Below, in pieces: positions 7,468 through 16,454 of a DNA stretch of 37,167 nucleotides. Every line of letters begins with the position of its first letter. Within the stretch, counting starts at the first letter, position 1. The stretch is from a virus. A program made the translations under genes and the position numbers. Below the pieces are notes generated by a model. That model was not told the DNA's origin. It made no database searches and saw only the letters and a list, made by a program, of their open reading frames with translations. The stretch covers positions 1 through 37,167 of the IMG/VR virus record IMGVR_UViG_3300025647_000011. One strand, given 5' to 3'.

Positions 7468-9664
7468 TGTGACGCTTCCCGACGGGACAATACTGCGGGA
7501 CATACCCGACACCATGAGCGCGGCGGAGCAAGAGGCAGTGGTCCGTCAATACCTGATGGACAACCCCATTGAACCCGAAAAAGGCGCAATGCAGAGCGCG
7601 ATTGATTGGGCTAAAGGTGGCCAGCGTGAGGAAAACATCCCGCTGGCTTTCCAAGCGAACTTGGGTTTGCCGGAAGATAAAGCCGCAAAGATGACTGCGC
7701 TACTTGCCACAACGGCCACTGATGAGCGGCTGAAGTCCGGCATTTCAGAAATCTTGCCGGGTTCAACCTTTGACAAAGATCAATATGGAAACTTGGTTGT
7801 CACAACGCCAATTTACAGAAATGGCGAAAGGACGGAGCAGGTAAATCGCTTTTATCCCAATCCATATGGGTTGGATATGACGGACTTGATGCAGGGCGCT
7901 GGCGTTGTAGCGTCTGCCACTGGCCTTGGTAAGGTTATGAAGATGGCTGGTCTGCCCATGTCTGGCTATCTTGGGGCAACAACACTTGGTGCGACTGAAG
8001 CTGGCCTAATTGAGGCTGCAAGCTCAAAGCTATCTGGCGCTGATTTTAAGTTTAGCGACGTTCCCTTGGGCGCACTTGGCGGCGCTGCTGGCTTAAAAGC
8101 TGGTCAAATTTTATCGCGGGTTGCGGATTTATTCAAGCGAACTCCTGAGTCGGTCATGCTGCCCAATGGCCAGCTGAGGCCAGAAATAAGGCAGCAAATG
8201 GAAGCCGCTGGGATTAATGCCGATCAAGCCACGGCTGAGATGGCTGCCGCAATGCAGCAGCAAGTTGCGCGCGGGGTTGATCCGACTGAAGCGGCCCGCT
8301 TGTCGGCGGCTGAGACGTTGCCTGTGCCTGTGCCTCTAACTAGGGGCGCAACCACTGGTTCGACTGGTCAGCAATTATTTGAAGATATGGCTCGCAAAGG
8401 CGCATATGGTCAAGTTGCAGAAGCAATGATGACTTCTGCGGAAAAGAGAACCCTTGAGGCACTTCAGCAAAACTTACCAGAAATTCAGCAGAAGATAGCT
8501 GGTCAGGGGCCATTGATTCAGCGCGGCACAGGTGGCGCAGCCGCACAGGAAGCATTGTCTGCGCAGAGGCAGGCCGCGCAGGCTGAGGCAAATAGATTAT
8601 ATGATGTTGCGCGAGCTACTGGTCCAGCCTCTATGGCTGAAGACACGGCTGGCGCACTTGCTGACACAATGAGAGCATCTATTCGAGACTTCACGCCAGC
8701 ATCTCGCCCAGTCACTACAAGCATTATGGATGAGATTGATGACATTTTGGGGCAAGGTGGCGACATTAAAATGCTTTTCCAAAAGCGCCAGCAATTATCC
8801 AACGCAGGCGCGCAAGGAACGCCAGAGCAGGCGGCGGCGACAGCGGCAAGAAGGGCGCTGGATGATTCCTTAGCTGACCTAGTACAAAAGTCGCTCATTG
8901 AGGGTGATGATACAGCCATTGCGGCATGGTCTAACGCAATCAAAAACTACGCTGACTTTAAATCCACTTGGTCAAGCAAGGGCGGAATACTTAACGCGCT
9001 GACAGAAACCGTCACGCGCGATGGTGACTTAGTTCTAAAGCAACCTCCAGAGGCAGTAGCCAACTATATACTTGGCGCGTCAAATGCAAAATTACTCAAA
9101 CCGGGAAATGTATCACGAGACCTTTTGAAGCTAAAAAAGTTTCTCCCTGCGGATGAATGGAACCAAATTCGGCAGGAGGCTTTTATCAACTTAACTGATA
9201 AATCTGTCGCATCACGCGCTGGTCAGGATATGTTTTCTGGCGTAAACTTTTTGAAATCATGGAAAGACATGACGACAAAAAACCCAGAGGCGATGAAGGC
9301 ACTGTTTACAAAGGAAGAGCGTGACTTGATTGGGCAATTCGCCAGTGTGTCTGCAAGGGCCACTGGGGGTGCAGTTAATGCGTCAAACTCTGCCGCTGCC
9401 GCATCTGGCTTGATACAGCGGATTGCGGCGGCTTTGGGTTCAACAAACCTTGCGCAGTTCGCGTCAAGAGCTGTCGGCGGCAAAATGGTTCGTGAGGCTT
9501 ACGGCGGCGCAAGGGCGGTGAGCGCCATGCGTGGTGGTGCTACCCCGCAGCCTAGCACGATTTCTCCCGGTGTTGGCGGGGCAGCCTCAACAAGCGAGCC
9601 GGTTCGAGACCCTGTGCGTGAGCAAATTGAGCGCACAACTGGCTTTCGCTTCGGCGCACTCTAA
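7460..9664 (+). CDS. Large internal virion protein
   Basis: A 734-aa protein. The N-terminus (VDVTLPDGTILRDIPDTMSAAEQEAVVRQYL) is the 'DGT.L.DIPD' module found at the start of many phage virion proteins. A Gly/Ala-rich hydrophobic stretch at about 145-210 could be membrane-active, and the rest is long Ala/Gln/Glu-rich helices. An in-frame TTG at 7454 exists, but ATG 7460 is preferred. Position between the lysozyme protein and portal supports an ejection-protein role. No enzyme motif seen. Confidence 0.7.
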   Translation: MVDVTLPDGTILRDIPDTMSAAEQEAVVRQYLMDNPIEPEKGAMQSAIDWAKGGQREENIPLAFQANLGLPEDKAAKMTALLATTATDERLKSGISEILPGSTFDKDQYGNLVVTTPIYRNGERTEQVNRFYPNPYGLDMTDLMQGAGVVASATGLGKVMKMAGLPMSGYLGATTLGATEAGLIEAASSKLSGADFKFSDVPLGALGGAAGLKAGQILSRVADLFKRTPESVMLPNGQLRPEIRQQMEAAGINADQATAEMAAAMQQQVARGVDPTEAARLSAAETLPVPVPLTRGATTGSTGQQLFEDMARKGAYGQVAEAMMTSAEKRTLEALQQNLPEIQQKIAGQGPLIQRGTGGAAAQEALSAQRQAAQAEANRLYDVARATGPASMAEDTAGALADTMRASIRDFTPASRPVTTSIMDEIDDILGQGGDIKMLFQKRQQLSNAGAQGTPEQAAATAARRALDDSLADLVQKSLIEGDDTAIAAWSNAIKNYADFKSTWSSKGGILNALTETVTRDGDLVLKQPPEAVANYILGASNAKLLKPGNVSRDLLKLKKFLPADEWNQIRQEAFINLTDKSVASRAGQDMFSGVNFLKSWKDMTTKNPEAMKALFTKEERDLIGQFASVSARATGGAVNASNSAAAASGLIQRIAAALGSTNLAQFASRAVGGKMVREAYGGARAVSAMRGGATPQPSTISPGVGGAASTSEPVRDPVREQIERTTGFRFGAL

Positions 9665-9679
9665 TAAAGGACACGGCAC

Positions 9680-11761
9680 ATGGAACTTAAACCAAAATCA
9701 CGCACCGAAATTGAGGCCATTGTTCAGGACGCAATCTCAAGTGCAGTGGACTTCATTGAGAGCGAGATCAGCGATGACCGGATCAAGGCTCAGCGCTACT
9801 ACGACGGCGAGGTTGATCTTGGCTATGAGGATGGACGCAGCAAGGTTGTAGCCACAAAAGTACGGGATACTGTACGTTCCGTGAAGCCAAGCCTGATGCG
9901 CATATTCCTCAGCACAGCCAAACCAGTTGAATTTGTGCCGCGTGGCCCAGAGGACGTGGCGATGGCCGAGCAGGCCACTGAGTTTATGCACCACGAGTTT
10001 ACCCGCTTAAACGGATACCGCGTCATTAATGACGCCTTCCAAGATGCGCTGGTCAAAAAGCAAGGCATTGTGAAGGCATACTGGATGACATATCCAGAGG
10101 CCGAGATTTTCACATTCACCGACCTATCCGACGATGAGTACACATATCTGGTGGACGATGACAACGTAACTGTGCTTGAGCATAGCGTTGAGATGGCAAT
10201 CTCGATGGATCAGATGGGCATGGAGATTGAGCTGCCCGTGCATAGCGTAAAGCTAAGCCGCCAGAAAGAAATGGGCGAGCTGTGCATTGAGAGCGTCCCG
10301 CCGGAAGAGTTCTTCATCAACCGTGACGCACGCAGCTTTAACGATGCGTATATAGTTGCGCACCGCACAGACATGCGCGCTGGCGATTTGATCGCAATGG
10401 GCTACGATCCTGACGTTGTTCTCAAGCTAGATAGCTTGGAGAGCGGGTCAGAAATGACAGAGGCAGAGGTGTATGAGCGCCGTGGCTATGACATGGATAC
10501 CTCTGACGATGATGAGCAAGACCCGACGATGCGCAACGTCACTGTGACGGAAGCGTATATGCGCATTGATGCTGACGGAACTGGCGTGCCAATTCTGCAC
10601 AAGCTCACATGCGGTGGCACTGCCTATGAGTTGCTGGACGTTGAGCCATGCGATGAGTTGCCGTTTGCCAAGTTTGAAATCGACCCAGAGCCACACACCT
10701 TCTACGGCCGCTCACTGGCCGAAATCGTTATGGATGACCAAGACGCTGCCACATCTGTGCTGCGTTCAATCCTTGATAACGTGGCGATGACAAACAACCC
10801 TCGCCTTGGCATCGTTGAAGGCGCAGTTAATATTGACGACGTTCTAAACAACGAGATTGGCGCAATCGTGCGTATGCGCCAGCCCGGCTCAGTTCAAGAG
10901 TTGTCCGTTCCATTTACTGCCGGGCAGACACTTGGCGCGCTGACATACCTAGATGGCCTCGTAGAGAGCAAGACAGGCGTTTCCAGAGCCTCAATGGGCC
11001 TCGACCCAGATGCAATGCAGTCAACCACAAAGGCTGCTGTGCAGGCCACTGTGCAGGCCGCAGCGGGTCAGGTTGAAGTTATGGTGCGCAACCTTGCCGA
11101 TGGTATGCGTGATCTATTTGGCATCATGCTGCGCTTGATGAGCAAGAATGTTGACGAAGAGCAAATGATGCGGATGAACGGCTCGTTTGTGCCTGTTGAC
11201 CCGCGCGTTTGGGATCAGTCAATGGACGTGAGCATTAACGTGGGCCTCGGCACTGGCCGTGAGGAAGAGAAGGCGATGGCACTCAGCCAAGCCCTCCAGA
11301 TGCAAACAATGGTTTACCAAACATACGGCCCGATGAATGGTTTGGTGAGCCTGACCAACATCCGCAACACGCTGGCAGATCAGCTGGCTGTTGCAGGCAT
11401 ACGCAATGCCGACCGCTACTTTGCACCAATCACGCCAGAGATTGAAATGCAGATGTTGCAGATGCAGCAACAGGCACAAGCCCAGCAGGGTCAGGCCGCC
11501 GATCCAAACGCTGCGTTCTTGCAGGCTGAGCAAATGAAGGCTCAGACAAAGGCGCAGACAGACATGGCTAAGTTGCAACTTGAAATGCAGAAGGCTGCCG
11601 CAAATGATGATCTCAAACGGGATCAGATGGCGCAGGACTTGCTGGTTGATGCCGCCAAAATCTATGGCGAATACGGCACAGCGGTTGACGTTGCCCGCGT
11701 TCAGGCTGAGCAGGATAAAATGCGCATGATTGGCGGCATGGCTCAGGGAGTGCCGCAGTAA
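9680..11761 (+). CDS. Portal protein, P22-like
   Basis: A 693-aa protein with portal features: an N-terminal 'RYYDGE.DLGYEDGRSKVVATKVRDTVRSVKPSLMRIF' segment, a wing/stem region with 'NPRLGIVEGAVN' and 'SKTGVSRASMGLDP' (about 435-455), and a C-terminal Gln/Ala-rich helical barrel (about 590-660). It forms the dodecameric DNA channel at the capsid vertex. Start follows AAAGGACACGGCAC. TAATG coupling joins it to the next gene, and scaffold and capsid genes follow. The long barrel is typical of P22-type portals. Confidence 0.9.
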   Translation: MELKPKSRTEIEAIVQDAISSAVDFIESEISDDRIKAQRYYDGEVDLGYEDGRSKVVATKVRDTVRSVKPSLMRIFLSTAKPVEFVPRGPEDVAMAEQATEFMHHEFTRLNGYRVINDAFQDALVKKQGIVKAYWMTYPEAEIFTFTDLSDDEYTYLVDDDNVTVLEHSVEMAISMDQMGMEIELPVHSVKLSRQKEMGELCIESVPPEEFFINRDARSFNDAYIVAHRTDMRAGDLIAMGYDPDVVLKLDSLESGSEMTEAEVYERRGYDMDTSDDDEQDPTMRNVTVTEAYMRIDADGTGVPILHKLTCGGTAYELLDVEPCDELPFAKFEIDPEPHTFYGRSLAEIVMDDQDAATSVLRSILDNVAMTNNPRLGIVEGAVNIDDVLNNEIGAIVRMRQPGSVQELSVPFTAGQTLGALTYLDGLVESKTGVSRASMGLDPDAMQSTTKAAVQATVQAAAGQVEVMVRNLADGMRDLFGIMLRLMSKNVDEEQMMRMNGSFVPVDPRVWDQSMDVSINVGLGTGREEEKAMALSQALQMQTMVYQTYGPMNGLVSLTNIRNTLADQLAVAGIRNADRYFAPITPEIEMQMLQMQQQAQAQQGQAADPNAAFLQAEQMKAQTKAQTDMAKLQLEMQKAAANDDLKRDQMAQDLLVDAAKIYGEYGTAVDVARVQAEQDKMRMIGGMAQGVPQ

Positions 11762-12003
11762 TGACAACAGAAATACGCATAGAGGCCGATGAGGCACGTC
11801 GCTTGAAAAGCGACACTGCATTTAAGCAGTTCATGCAGAGTGTGCGCGAAAATCAAATGCAGATTTTCGCGAGCAGTGGGGCGGCTGACGTAGCCGCCCG
11901 TGAGGAGGCGCACGCGATAATCCGTGCGCTTAACCAGATCGAAGTGAACCTTGACGCCGCGCTTGCGGCAGAGACACTTTTGGATCGCAAACAGAGGAAG
12001 TAG
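11761..12003 (+). CDS. Small helical protein between portal and scaffold
   Basis: An 80-aa, mostly alpha-helical, charged protein (EADEARRLKSDTAFKQFMQSVRENQ). Short proteins with the pattern 'ARRLK.D.AF..F...VR..Q' commonly lie between portal and scaffold in marine podoviruses. It may be a head-assembly accessory. Starts on the portal stop (TAATG) and ends 5 bp before the scaffold gene. Confidence 0.7.
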   Translation: MTTEIRIEADEARRLKSDTAFKQFMQSVRENQMQIFASSGAADVAAREEAHAIIRALNQIEVNLDAALAAETLLDRKQRK

Positions 12004-12008
12004 CACCG

Positions 12009-12998
12009 ATGGAATCGACTACCCTAGAACAAGCCGCAGAAAGCCTGCTGGCAACCTCCGAGGAAGTATCCGCAGGAGGAGATAATCTTGACGCAGCCGT
12101 TGATGAAATTACTGAACCCGATGACGATCAGGTTGAGGAAGTTGAAGCCAGCGGTGAAGAGCAAGATGACGTTGAGGCATCCAGCGAAGATCAGGATGAG
12201 TATGATCTTGATGATGTCGAGGTTGACGACGAAGACCCTGTAGAGGCTACTGAAGACACCACTGTTTTCTCCGTCAAGGTTGACGGCAAGGAAGAACAGT
12301 GGACACTGGATCAGTTAAAGCAATCTGCTGCGGGACAAGCGGCAATTAATAAGCGGTTTCAAGAAGTTGCTGAGGCGCGTAAGCAAATTCAGCAACATGC
12401 AGCCGCATTGCAACAGCAGCAACAGCAAATCATGCAGCTGCACCAGCAAGCGCAAAACGGTGGACTGCAAGCTCCAACCCCGCCAACACGCGAGCTATTT
12501 GAAAGTGACCCAATCGGGTACATGGAAGAAAAGCTCAAGTATGACGAGGCTCACGCACAGTACGCCCAAAATATGCAGCAACTAAACCAAGTGCAGCAGC
12601 AACGGACGCAGGCTCAAGAACAGGCACGTCAAGCCTACCTTCAAGAGCAAGCCGAAATTCTGCAACGGCACATTCCTGAATTTGCCGACCCCGATAAGGG
12701 AGACAAGCTCAAGAATAGTTTAGTCCAAACTGGCGTTCAGTACGGCTTTACGGAGCAAGAAATGGCGGCAGTTACAGACTCACGTTATGTGCGGGCATTA
12801 AATGATGCGCGCAAGTATCGAGAGCTGGTTGCGAAGCGCAAGTCAGTACAGGCCAAAGGCGAGAAAGCCCGGCCAGTGGTGAAGGCTGGAGCGAAAAAGC
12901 GAAATGATGGCAACGCTGCAACTCGTAACAAAGCGAAAACTCGCTTGCAGAAAACTGGCTCAATCGACGACGCATTGAGCTTGATCTTAAATCAGTAA
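12009..12998 (+). CDS. Capsid scaffolding protein
   Basis: A 329-aa protein with a strongly acidic first 90 residues, then 'VKVDGKEEQWTLDQLKQ', a central Gln-rich coiled coil (about 115-215) and a basic C-terminus rich in Lys/Arg. This profile and its place between portal and major capsid protein are those of podovirus scaffolds, which guide capsid assembly through a basic C-terminal helix. Identified by context and composition rather than a catalytic motif. Confidence 0.85.
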   Translation: MESTTLEQAAESLLATSEEVSAGGDNLDAAVDEITEPDDDQVEEVEASGEEQDDVEASSEDQDEYDLDDVEVDDEDPVEATEDTTVFSVKVDGKEEQWTLDQLKQSAAGQAAINKRFQEVAEARKQIQQHAAALQQQQQQIMQLHQQAQNGGLQAPTPPTRELFESDPIGYMEEKLKYDEAHAQYAQNMQQLNQVQQQRTQAQEQARQAYLQEQAEILQRHIPEFADPDKGDKLKNSLVQTGVQYGFTEQEMAAVTDSRYVRALNDARKYRELVAKRKSVQAKGEKARPVVKAGAKKRNDGNAATRNKAKTRLQKTGSIDDALSLILNQ

Positions 12999-13018
12999 GT
13001 CTTTGAAAGGACACACTA

Positions 13019-13975
13019 ATGGCACAGCCAGCAAACACATTCGACAGCTATGATTCTGTCGGCATCCGTGAAGACCTCAGCAATGTTATTCATAACATTT
13101 CACCAGAGGAAACTCCATTTTACAGCAAGTCTGCTAAAAAATCTGCCAAGAACACTTTGGTAGAGTGGCAGACAGATAGCCTTCGTGCTTCCGCTGCAAA
13201 CGCTCACATTGAGGGTGACGCAACAGCAGGCGAAGCTCGCTCTGCAACAACACGTCTCGGCAACTACACACAAATCTTCAAAAACGCTGTTGTCGTTCCA
13301 GACACAGACGAAGGTTTGGACAAAGCTGGTCGTGCAAAAGAAGTTGCATACCAAACTTTGAAAATCGCCAAAGAGCAAAAATTGGACATCGAAAAAGCAC
13401 TTTTCGACAACAATGCTCGCGTTGCTGGTAACTCCACCACAGCCCGTGAACTTGCTGGCGCTCCTGCATGGATCACCACCAACACCGACTTCGGTGCTAA
13501 CGAAGGTGCTGACCCAACTGGCGACGGTACAGACGCTCGTACAGATGAGACCACAACTTTGATTGCGTTCTCGCAGGATCGTTTCGACGGCGTTATGCAG
13601 TCCATCTGGGAAGAAGGCGGCAAGCCAGACACAGTTTACTTGTCTGCTTTCCAAATGAACAAAGCTCTGGGCTTCACAGGTAACAACAACCAGCGTTCAG
13701 CAGTACAAGCTGGCGATGAGCGTGTTATCAAATCAATGGCAATTTACGTCACCCCATGGGGTACGGTAAGCTGGATGCCATCCCGGGAGAACCGTTCCCG
13801 TGACATTTTCATCATGCAAGATGATCTGTGGGAAATCGCATCCCTGCGCGGCACGAAGAACGTAGCTTTGGCAAAAACTGGCGACAACACTACTCGCCAA
13901 GTTGTGACAGAGCTTACACTTTGCGCCAAAAATGAAGCCGGTAACGGCGGCATCTTCGACAACACAACTTCTTAA
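13019..13975 (+). CDS. Major capsid protein, SU10/DUF5309-like
   Basis: A 318-aa protein with the motifs of the SU10-type major capsid family: 'VIHNISPEETPFYS' near residue 22-35, 'EWQTDSLR', 'VVPDTDEGLDKAGRAKE', 'SWMPSRENRSRDIFIMQ', and a C-terminal 'VTELTLCAKNEAGNGGI'. An HK97-fold shell protein present in hundreds of copies. Good ribosome binding site (GAAAGGA). Codon use looks more optimised than in neighbours, as expected for the most abundant product. A terminator follows. Confidence 0.93.
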   Translation: MAQPANTFDSYDSVGIREDLSNVIHNISPEETPFYSKSAKKSAKNTLVEWQTDSLRASAANAHIEGDATAGEARSATTRLGNYTQIFKNAVVVPDTDEGLDKAGRAKEVAYQTLKIAKEQKLDIEKALFDNNARVAGNSTTARELAGAPAWITTNTDFGANEGADPTGDGTDARTDETTTLIAFSQDRFDGVMQSIWEEGGKPDTVYLSAFQMNKALGFTGNNNQRSAVQAGDERVIKSMAIYVTPWGTVSWMPSRENRSRDIFIMQDDLWEIASLRGTKNVALAKTGDNTTRQVVTELTLCAKNEAGNGGIFDNTTS

Positions 13976-13986
13976 TTGTGTAAATT

Positions 13987-14011
13987 GGGGGCGGCCTGTG
14001 TCGCCCCCTTT
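13987..14011 (+). terminator. Terminator after the capsid gene
   Basis: A 7-bp GC stem GGGGGCG/CGCCCCC with an 8-base loop and a short TTT tail, 11 bases after the capsid stop. The short U-tract suggests partial termination, allowing reduced read-through into the lysis region. Confidence 0.7.
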
Positions 14012-14029
14012 CACCATCTGGAGGCTTAA

Positions 14030-14281
14030 ATGAAAAAAGTTATTGTGAATGCGCTGAAAATGAAGTGCAGCAAAGGCCGGATCGAGAAGGGCGAAACAGT
14101 CATTCTCTCCGACGAAGAAATTGAGAAAATCACCAAAATTCGCCCAGCCATCTTAACTGTGCTGGAAGACGTAAAGCCAGTGGCCGCTGCGCCAGCTAAA
14201 CCCGCAAAAACCAATGGCGCAAAGGTTGCCAAAAAGCCAACGAAAAGGTCGATCAATGTTAAAAGCAAATCACTCAACTAA
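14030..14281 (+). CDS. Small basic protein downstream of capsid gene
   Basis: An 83-aa protein: a short N-terminal domain (VNALKMKCSKGRIEKGETVILSDEEI) and an Ala/Lys/Pro-rich basic tail (PAKPAKTNGAKVAKKPTKR). The first part resembles small strand-rich head accessory proteins placed after capsid genes. A GGAGG binding site lies 6 bases upstream. It overlaps the next gene by 26 bp. A head-completion role is possible but not shown. Confidence 0.65.
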   Translation: MKKVIVNALKMKCSKGRIEKGETVILSDEEIEKITKIRPAILTVLEDVKPVAAAPAKPAKTNGAKVAKKPTKRSINVKSKSLN

Positions 14282-14564
14282 GGTCTCTGAAAAGTTTACC
14301 GTTGACGATGATAAGATCATTATCAAGAAAACCTTTGACGCATCCCACATGCTCAAGGACGCGGCGCAAGCGCGTGAGGTAACGCAAAACAGCTTTGGCT
14401 CGGACTACAAGCATGTGGGCAACGTAGACATGGGTTTGCTGTCCATATGGCTTAAAGAGGCGGGCGTATCATGGACTGATACACAAGCGGTCAAAGATGT
14501 GATAAAACGTAAGTTAATGAGCAACGAATTTAGCGCCCTTCGGGTCTGGGAAGGCAGTTACTAA
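14256..14564 (+). CDS. Conserved small phage protein
   Basis: A 102-aa protein, 'VSEKFTVDDDKIIIKKTFDASHMLKDAAQAREV', then 'HVGNVDMGLLSIWLKEAGVSW'. Start 14256 is chosen over the in-frame 14214 because AAAGG lies 7 bases upstream and the first residues of the longer form look like shadow sequence. Similar proteins occur next to capsid/lysis genes of marine phages. Function unknown. Confidence 0.7.
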   Translation: MLKANHSTKVSEKFTVDDDKIIIKKTFDASHMLKDAAQAREVTQNSFGSDYKHVGNVDMGLLSIWLKEAGVSWTDTQAVKDVIKRKLMSNEFSALRVWEGSY

Positions 14565-14565
14565 T

Positions 14566-14799
14566 ATGGAAATGGACGCGATCTTGAATATACTATTCGG
14601 AGTTGTCATCGCTGGCATTGGCTGGTGGTTAAAGACGCAACGCGAGGAGCTGGATCGCCTTCGTATTCTGCTTAATCGAACCCGCGAAGAAATGGCTAAA
14701 GAATACGTCACAAAGTCTGACAGCTCTGAGGTTCTTTCTCAAATTATGAATAAGTTTGATCGGCTTGAAGAAAAAATTGACCGACTAATGGAGCGGTAA
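14566..14799 (+). CDS. Membrane-anchored coiled-coil protein (spanin/hemolysin-like)
   Basis: A 77-aa protein with one N-terminal membrane segment (about residues 6-22, ILNILFGVVIAGIGWWL) and then a charged helix with leucine spacing typical of a coiled coil (EELDRLRILLNRTREEMAKEY to IDRLMER). The layout resembles XhlA-type or inner-membrane spanin proteins. It starts the first of two similar membrane-gene clusters. Role in lysis is inferred from context. Confidence 0.6.
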   Translation: MEMDAILNILFGVVIAGIGWWLKTQREELDRLRILLNRTREEMAKEYVTKSDSSEVLSQIMNKFDRLEEKIDRLMER

Positions 14800-14800
14800 G

Positions 14801-15274
14801 ATGATTGAGGTTCTCGCTCTCGCAAGTGCGGTTAGCACTATCGCAGGCGGGATCAGCTCCGCCGTTCAGGCCGGCAAGGACGTTGGCTCTGTGCTGCCGC
14901 AGTTTGGCAAGCTGGCCAAGCTTGAGGCTGACATTCACCTCGCGGAGCAAGGCCGACACAAAGGCCCGCTGGGCAGGCTTACCTCTACTGAGGAGGAAGG
15001 CTTCGCAATTGCCAATGCCAAGATAAAACATAAGGAAGCTATGGATACCCTTCGCAGCCATTGCCAGCTATACGGTCCACCGGGTATGTGGGAGACGGTG
15101 CAACGTGAGATGGGCGCAGCCAGAGCGCGGCAGAAACGTGCGCTTGAGGAGCAAGCCGCTAAACGTGACCGCATCTTTTACTTCATTACGATTGCGGTCG
15201 CCTGCATAGTTTTTGCCGTGGGCAGCGGCGGCTTGTTTTGGGTTGCAGCGTTGCTTGCGGATGAGGTCAGATAA
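14801..15274 (+). CDS. Putative membrane protein with C-terminal anchor
   Basis: A 157-aa protein. N-terminal Ala/Gly-rich hydrophobic patch (1-30), a central charged helical region (about 35-125), and a strong C-terminal membrane segment (about 128-150, FYFITIAVACIVFAVGSGGLFWV). Found as a hypothetical next to holin genes in marine phages. Its stop overlaps the next start (TAATG). Probably part of the lysis or envelope-interaction set. Confidence 0.65.
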   Translation: MIEVLALASAVSTIAGGISSAVQAGKDVGSVLPQFGKLAKLEADIHLAEQGRHKGPLGRLTSTEEEGFAIANAKIKHKEAMDTLRSHCQLYGPPGMWETVQREMGAARARQKRALEEQAAKRDRIFYFITIAVACIVFAVGSGGLFWVAALLADEVR

Positions 15275-15438
15275 TGTGGGTGCTTCTTTGGTTTCAGCTT
15301 TCTGCAAGCGTCATTCACTTCGAGGTTGGCCAGTATAGCTCTGAAAAAGATTGCACGGATGAGCTGCGCAGGGCGTCTGTTCTGGTGACGAAAAACAATG
15401 AGTATCTGCAATGCTTAAAAATTACGAAAGGTAAATAG
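15274..15438 (+). CDS. Small exported cysteine-pair peptide A
   Basis: A 54-aa ORF with a hydrophobic N-terminus (MWVLLWFQLSASVI) like a short signal peptide, then two cysteines about 20 residues apart (KDCTDELRRA, LQCLKI). It overlaps the upstream stop by TAATG and ends one base before the next ATG, so it fills an otherwise empty slot. It resembles the 62-aa peptide at 16454 in layout. Likely periplasmic with a disulfide; role unknown. Confidence 0.65.
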   Translation: MWVLLWFQLSASVIHFEVGQYSSEKDCTDELRRASVLVTKNNEYLQCLKITKGK

Positions 15439-15439
15439 A

Positions 15440-15691
15440 ATGGCACACACGATACTTGATGACTGGAAAGTTCTGCCGCGTTTGATGATGCTGGCGGTTA
15501 CTGTGCTGACCTATCAGGCGGTGCATTGGTTTATGGGGCTAGATGATCCCAGCGTTGCTCAGTCAGGGCTTGTCAGCGTCTGTATGGGCGCTCTCACAGG
15601 CTGCTTTGGCATCTGGATGGGTAAGGAGTCCAAAACGAGCGTAACCAACACTGGTTCAAGCTCAAAAGTAGAGTATGAGGTGGGGCAATGA
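15440..15691 (+). CDS. Two-segment membrane protein, possible holin
   Basis: An 83-aa protein with two predicted membrane helices (about 12-31, LPRLMMLAVTVLTYQAVHWF, and 41-59, GLVSVCMGALTGCFGIWMG) and a polar C-terminal tail (KVEYEVGQ). Size and topology fit a small holin or antiholin. AAAGGTAAATAGA precedes ATG, and it overlaps the 3TM holin gene by ATGA. Confidence 0.6.
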   Translation: MAHTILDDWKVLPRLMMLAVTVLTYQAVHWFMGLDDPSVAQSGLVSVCMGALTGCFGIWMGKESKTSVTNTGSSSKVEYEVGQ

Positions 15692-16089
15692 GCTTTCTCA
15701 GCGACCTGATAGCGCCAGCCACAGAGTTGGCAGGAAAATTCATCCAAGACAAAGATCAGGCCGCACGGCTCGCGCATGAGTTAAGCACGATGGCCGACAA
15801 GCACGCCCAAGAAGCCATGCTTGCGCAGATCGAGGTCAACAAGGCTGAAGCGGCCAGTGGCTCAGTATTTAAGGGCGGCTGGCGTCCTTTTATCGGATGG
15901 GTTTGCGGCGCTGCTTTTGCATACCACTTTGTCCTCCAGCCATTCATCGTCTTCGGCGTTACCGTTGCTGGCGTCGAGATACCGGAGCTGCCTACATTTG
16001 ACATGGGCAGCTTGATGACCGTTATGATGGGAATGCTCGGCTTGGGCGGTCTCCGCAGCTACGAAAAGAAACAGGGGCTAACGAAGTAA
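15688..16089 (+). CDS. Holin, 3TM gene-transfer-agent type
   Basis: A 133-aa protein matching the GTA_holin_3TM pattern: an N-terminal amphipathic helix (ATELAGKFI to ARLAHELSTM), 'EVNKAEAASGSVFKGGWRPFIGWVCG' and two to three membrane segments (about 68-92 and 100-122), ending 'GGLRSYEKKQGLTK'. Holins form inner-membrane pores that release endolysin; this family is best known from alphaproteobacterial gene transfer agents and phages. The GH19 endolysin lies 1 kb downstream. Confidence 0.85.
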   Translation: MSFLSDLIAPATELAGKFIQDKDQAARLAHELSTMADKHAQEAMLAQIEVNKAEAASGSVFKGGWRPFIGWVCGAAFAYHFVLQPFIVFGVTVAGVEIPELPTFDMGSLMTVMMGMLGLGGLRSYEKKQGLTK

Positions 16090-16454
16090 TGGAAAACATC
16101 AAACTACCTCTGGCCCTTGTGGCAGCTATGGCCGTGCAGTTAGCGGCGGGTGTCTGGTGGGTAAGCCAGCAGGCTGCAACTATTGCCAGCCTAGAAGAGA
16201 CTGTCGGTCAAATAGGCTCTCGCATGGCCATTGAGGACAATATTAACCTCAAGCGTGACGTGCAGGACAATGCTATGGAGCTTCAATATGCTTTCGATGA
16301 GATTGACGACCTCTGGGATGAGCTGGGGTCTATGACAATGGCCATTGGCGAGATCAACAAAATCAAGCAAAGGGTTGCTCTTATCGAGAACGATTTGAAA
16401 TATATTAACCGTGACCACAACGGCATCATGGATATGAAAGGCGGAATGAAGTAA
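16089..16454 (+). CDS. Membrane-anchored coiled-coil protein, possible i-spanin
   Basis: A 121-aa protein with an N-terminal membrane segment (about 5-25, KLPLALVAAMAVQLAAGVWW) and a long acidic coiled coil (30-110). This is inner-membrane spanin topology, and it directly follows the holin by TAATG. No separate lipoprotein o-spanin with a lipobox is evident; the cysteine peptide at 16454 is the nearest exported partner. Spanin role is inference. Confidence 0.6.
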   Translation: MENIKLPLALVAAMAVQLAAGVWWVSQQAATIASLEETVGQIGSRMAIEDNINLKRDVQDNAMELQYAFDEIDDLWDELGSMTMAIGEINKIKQRVALIENDLKYINRDHNGIMDMKGGMK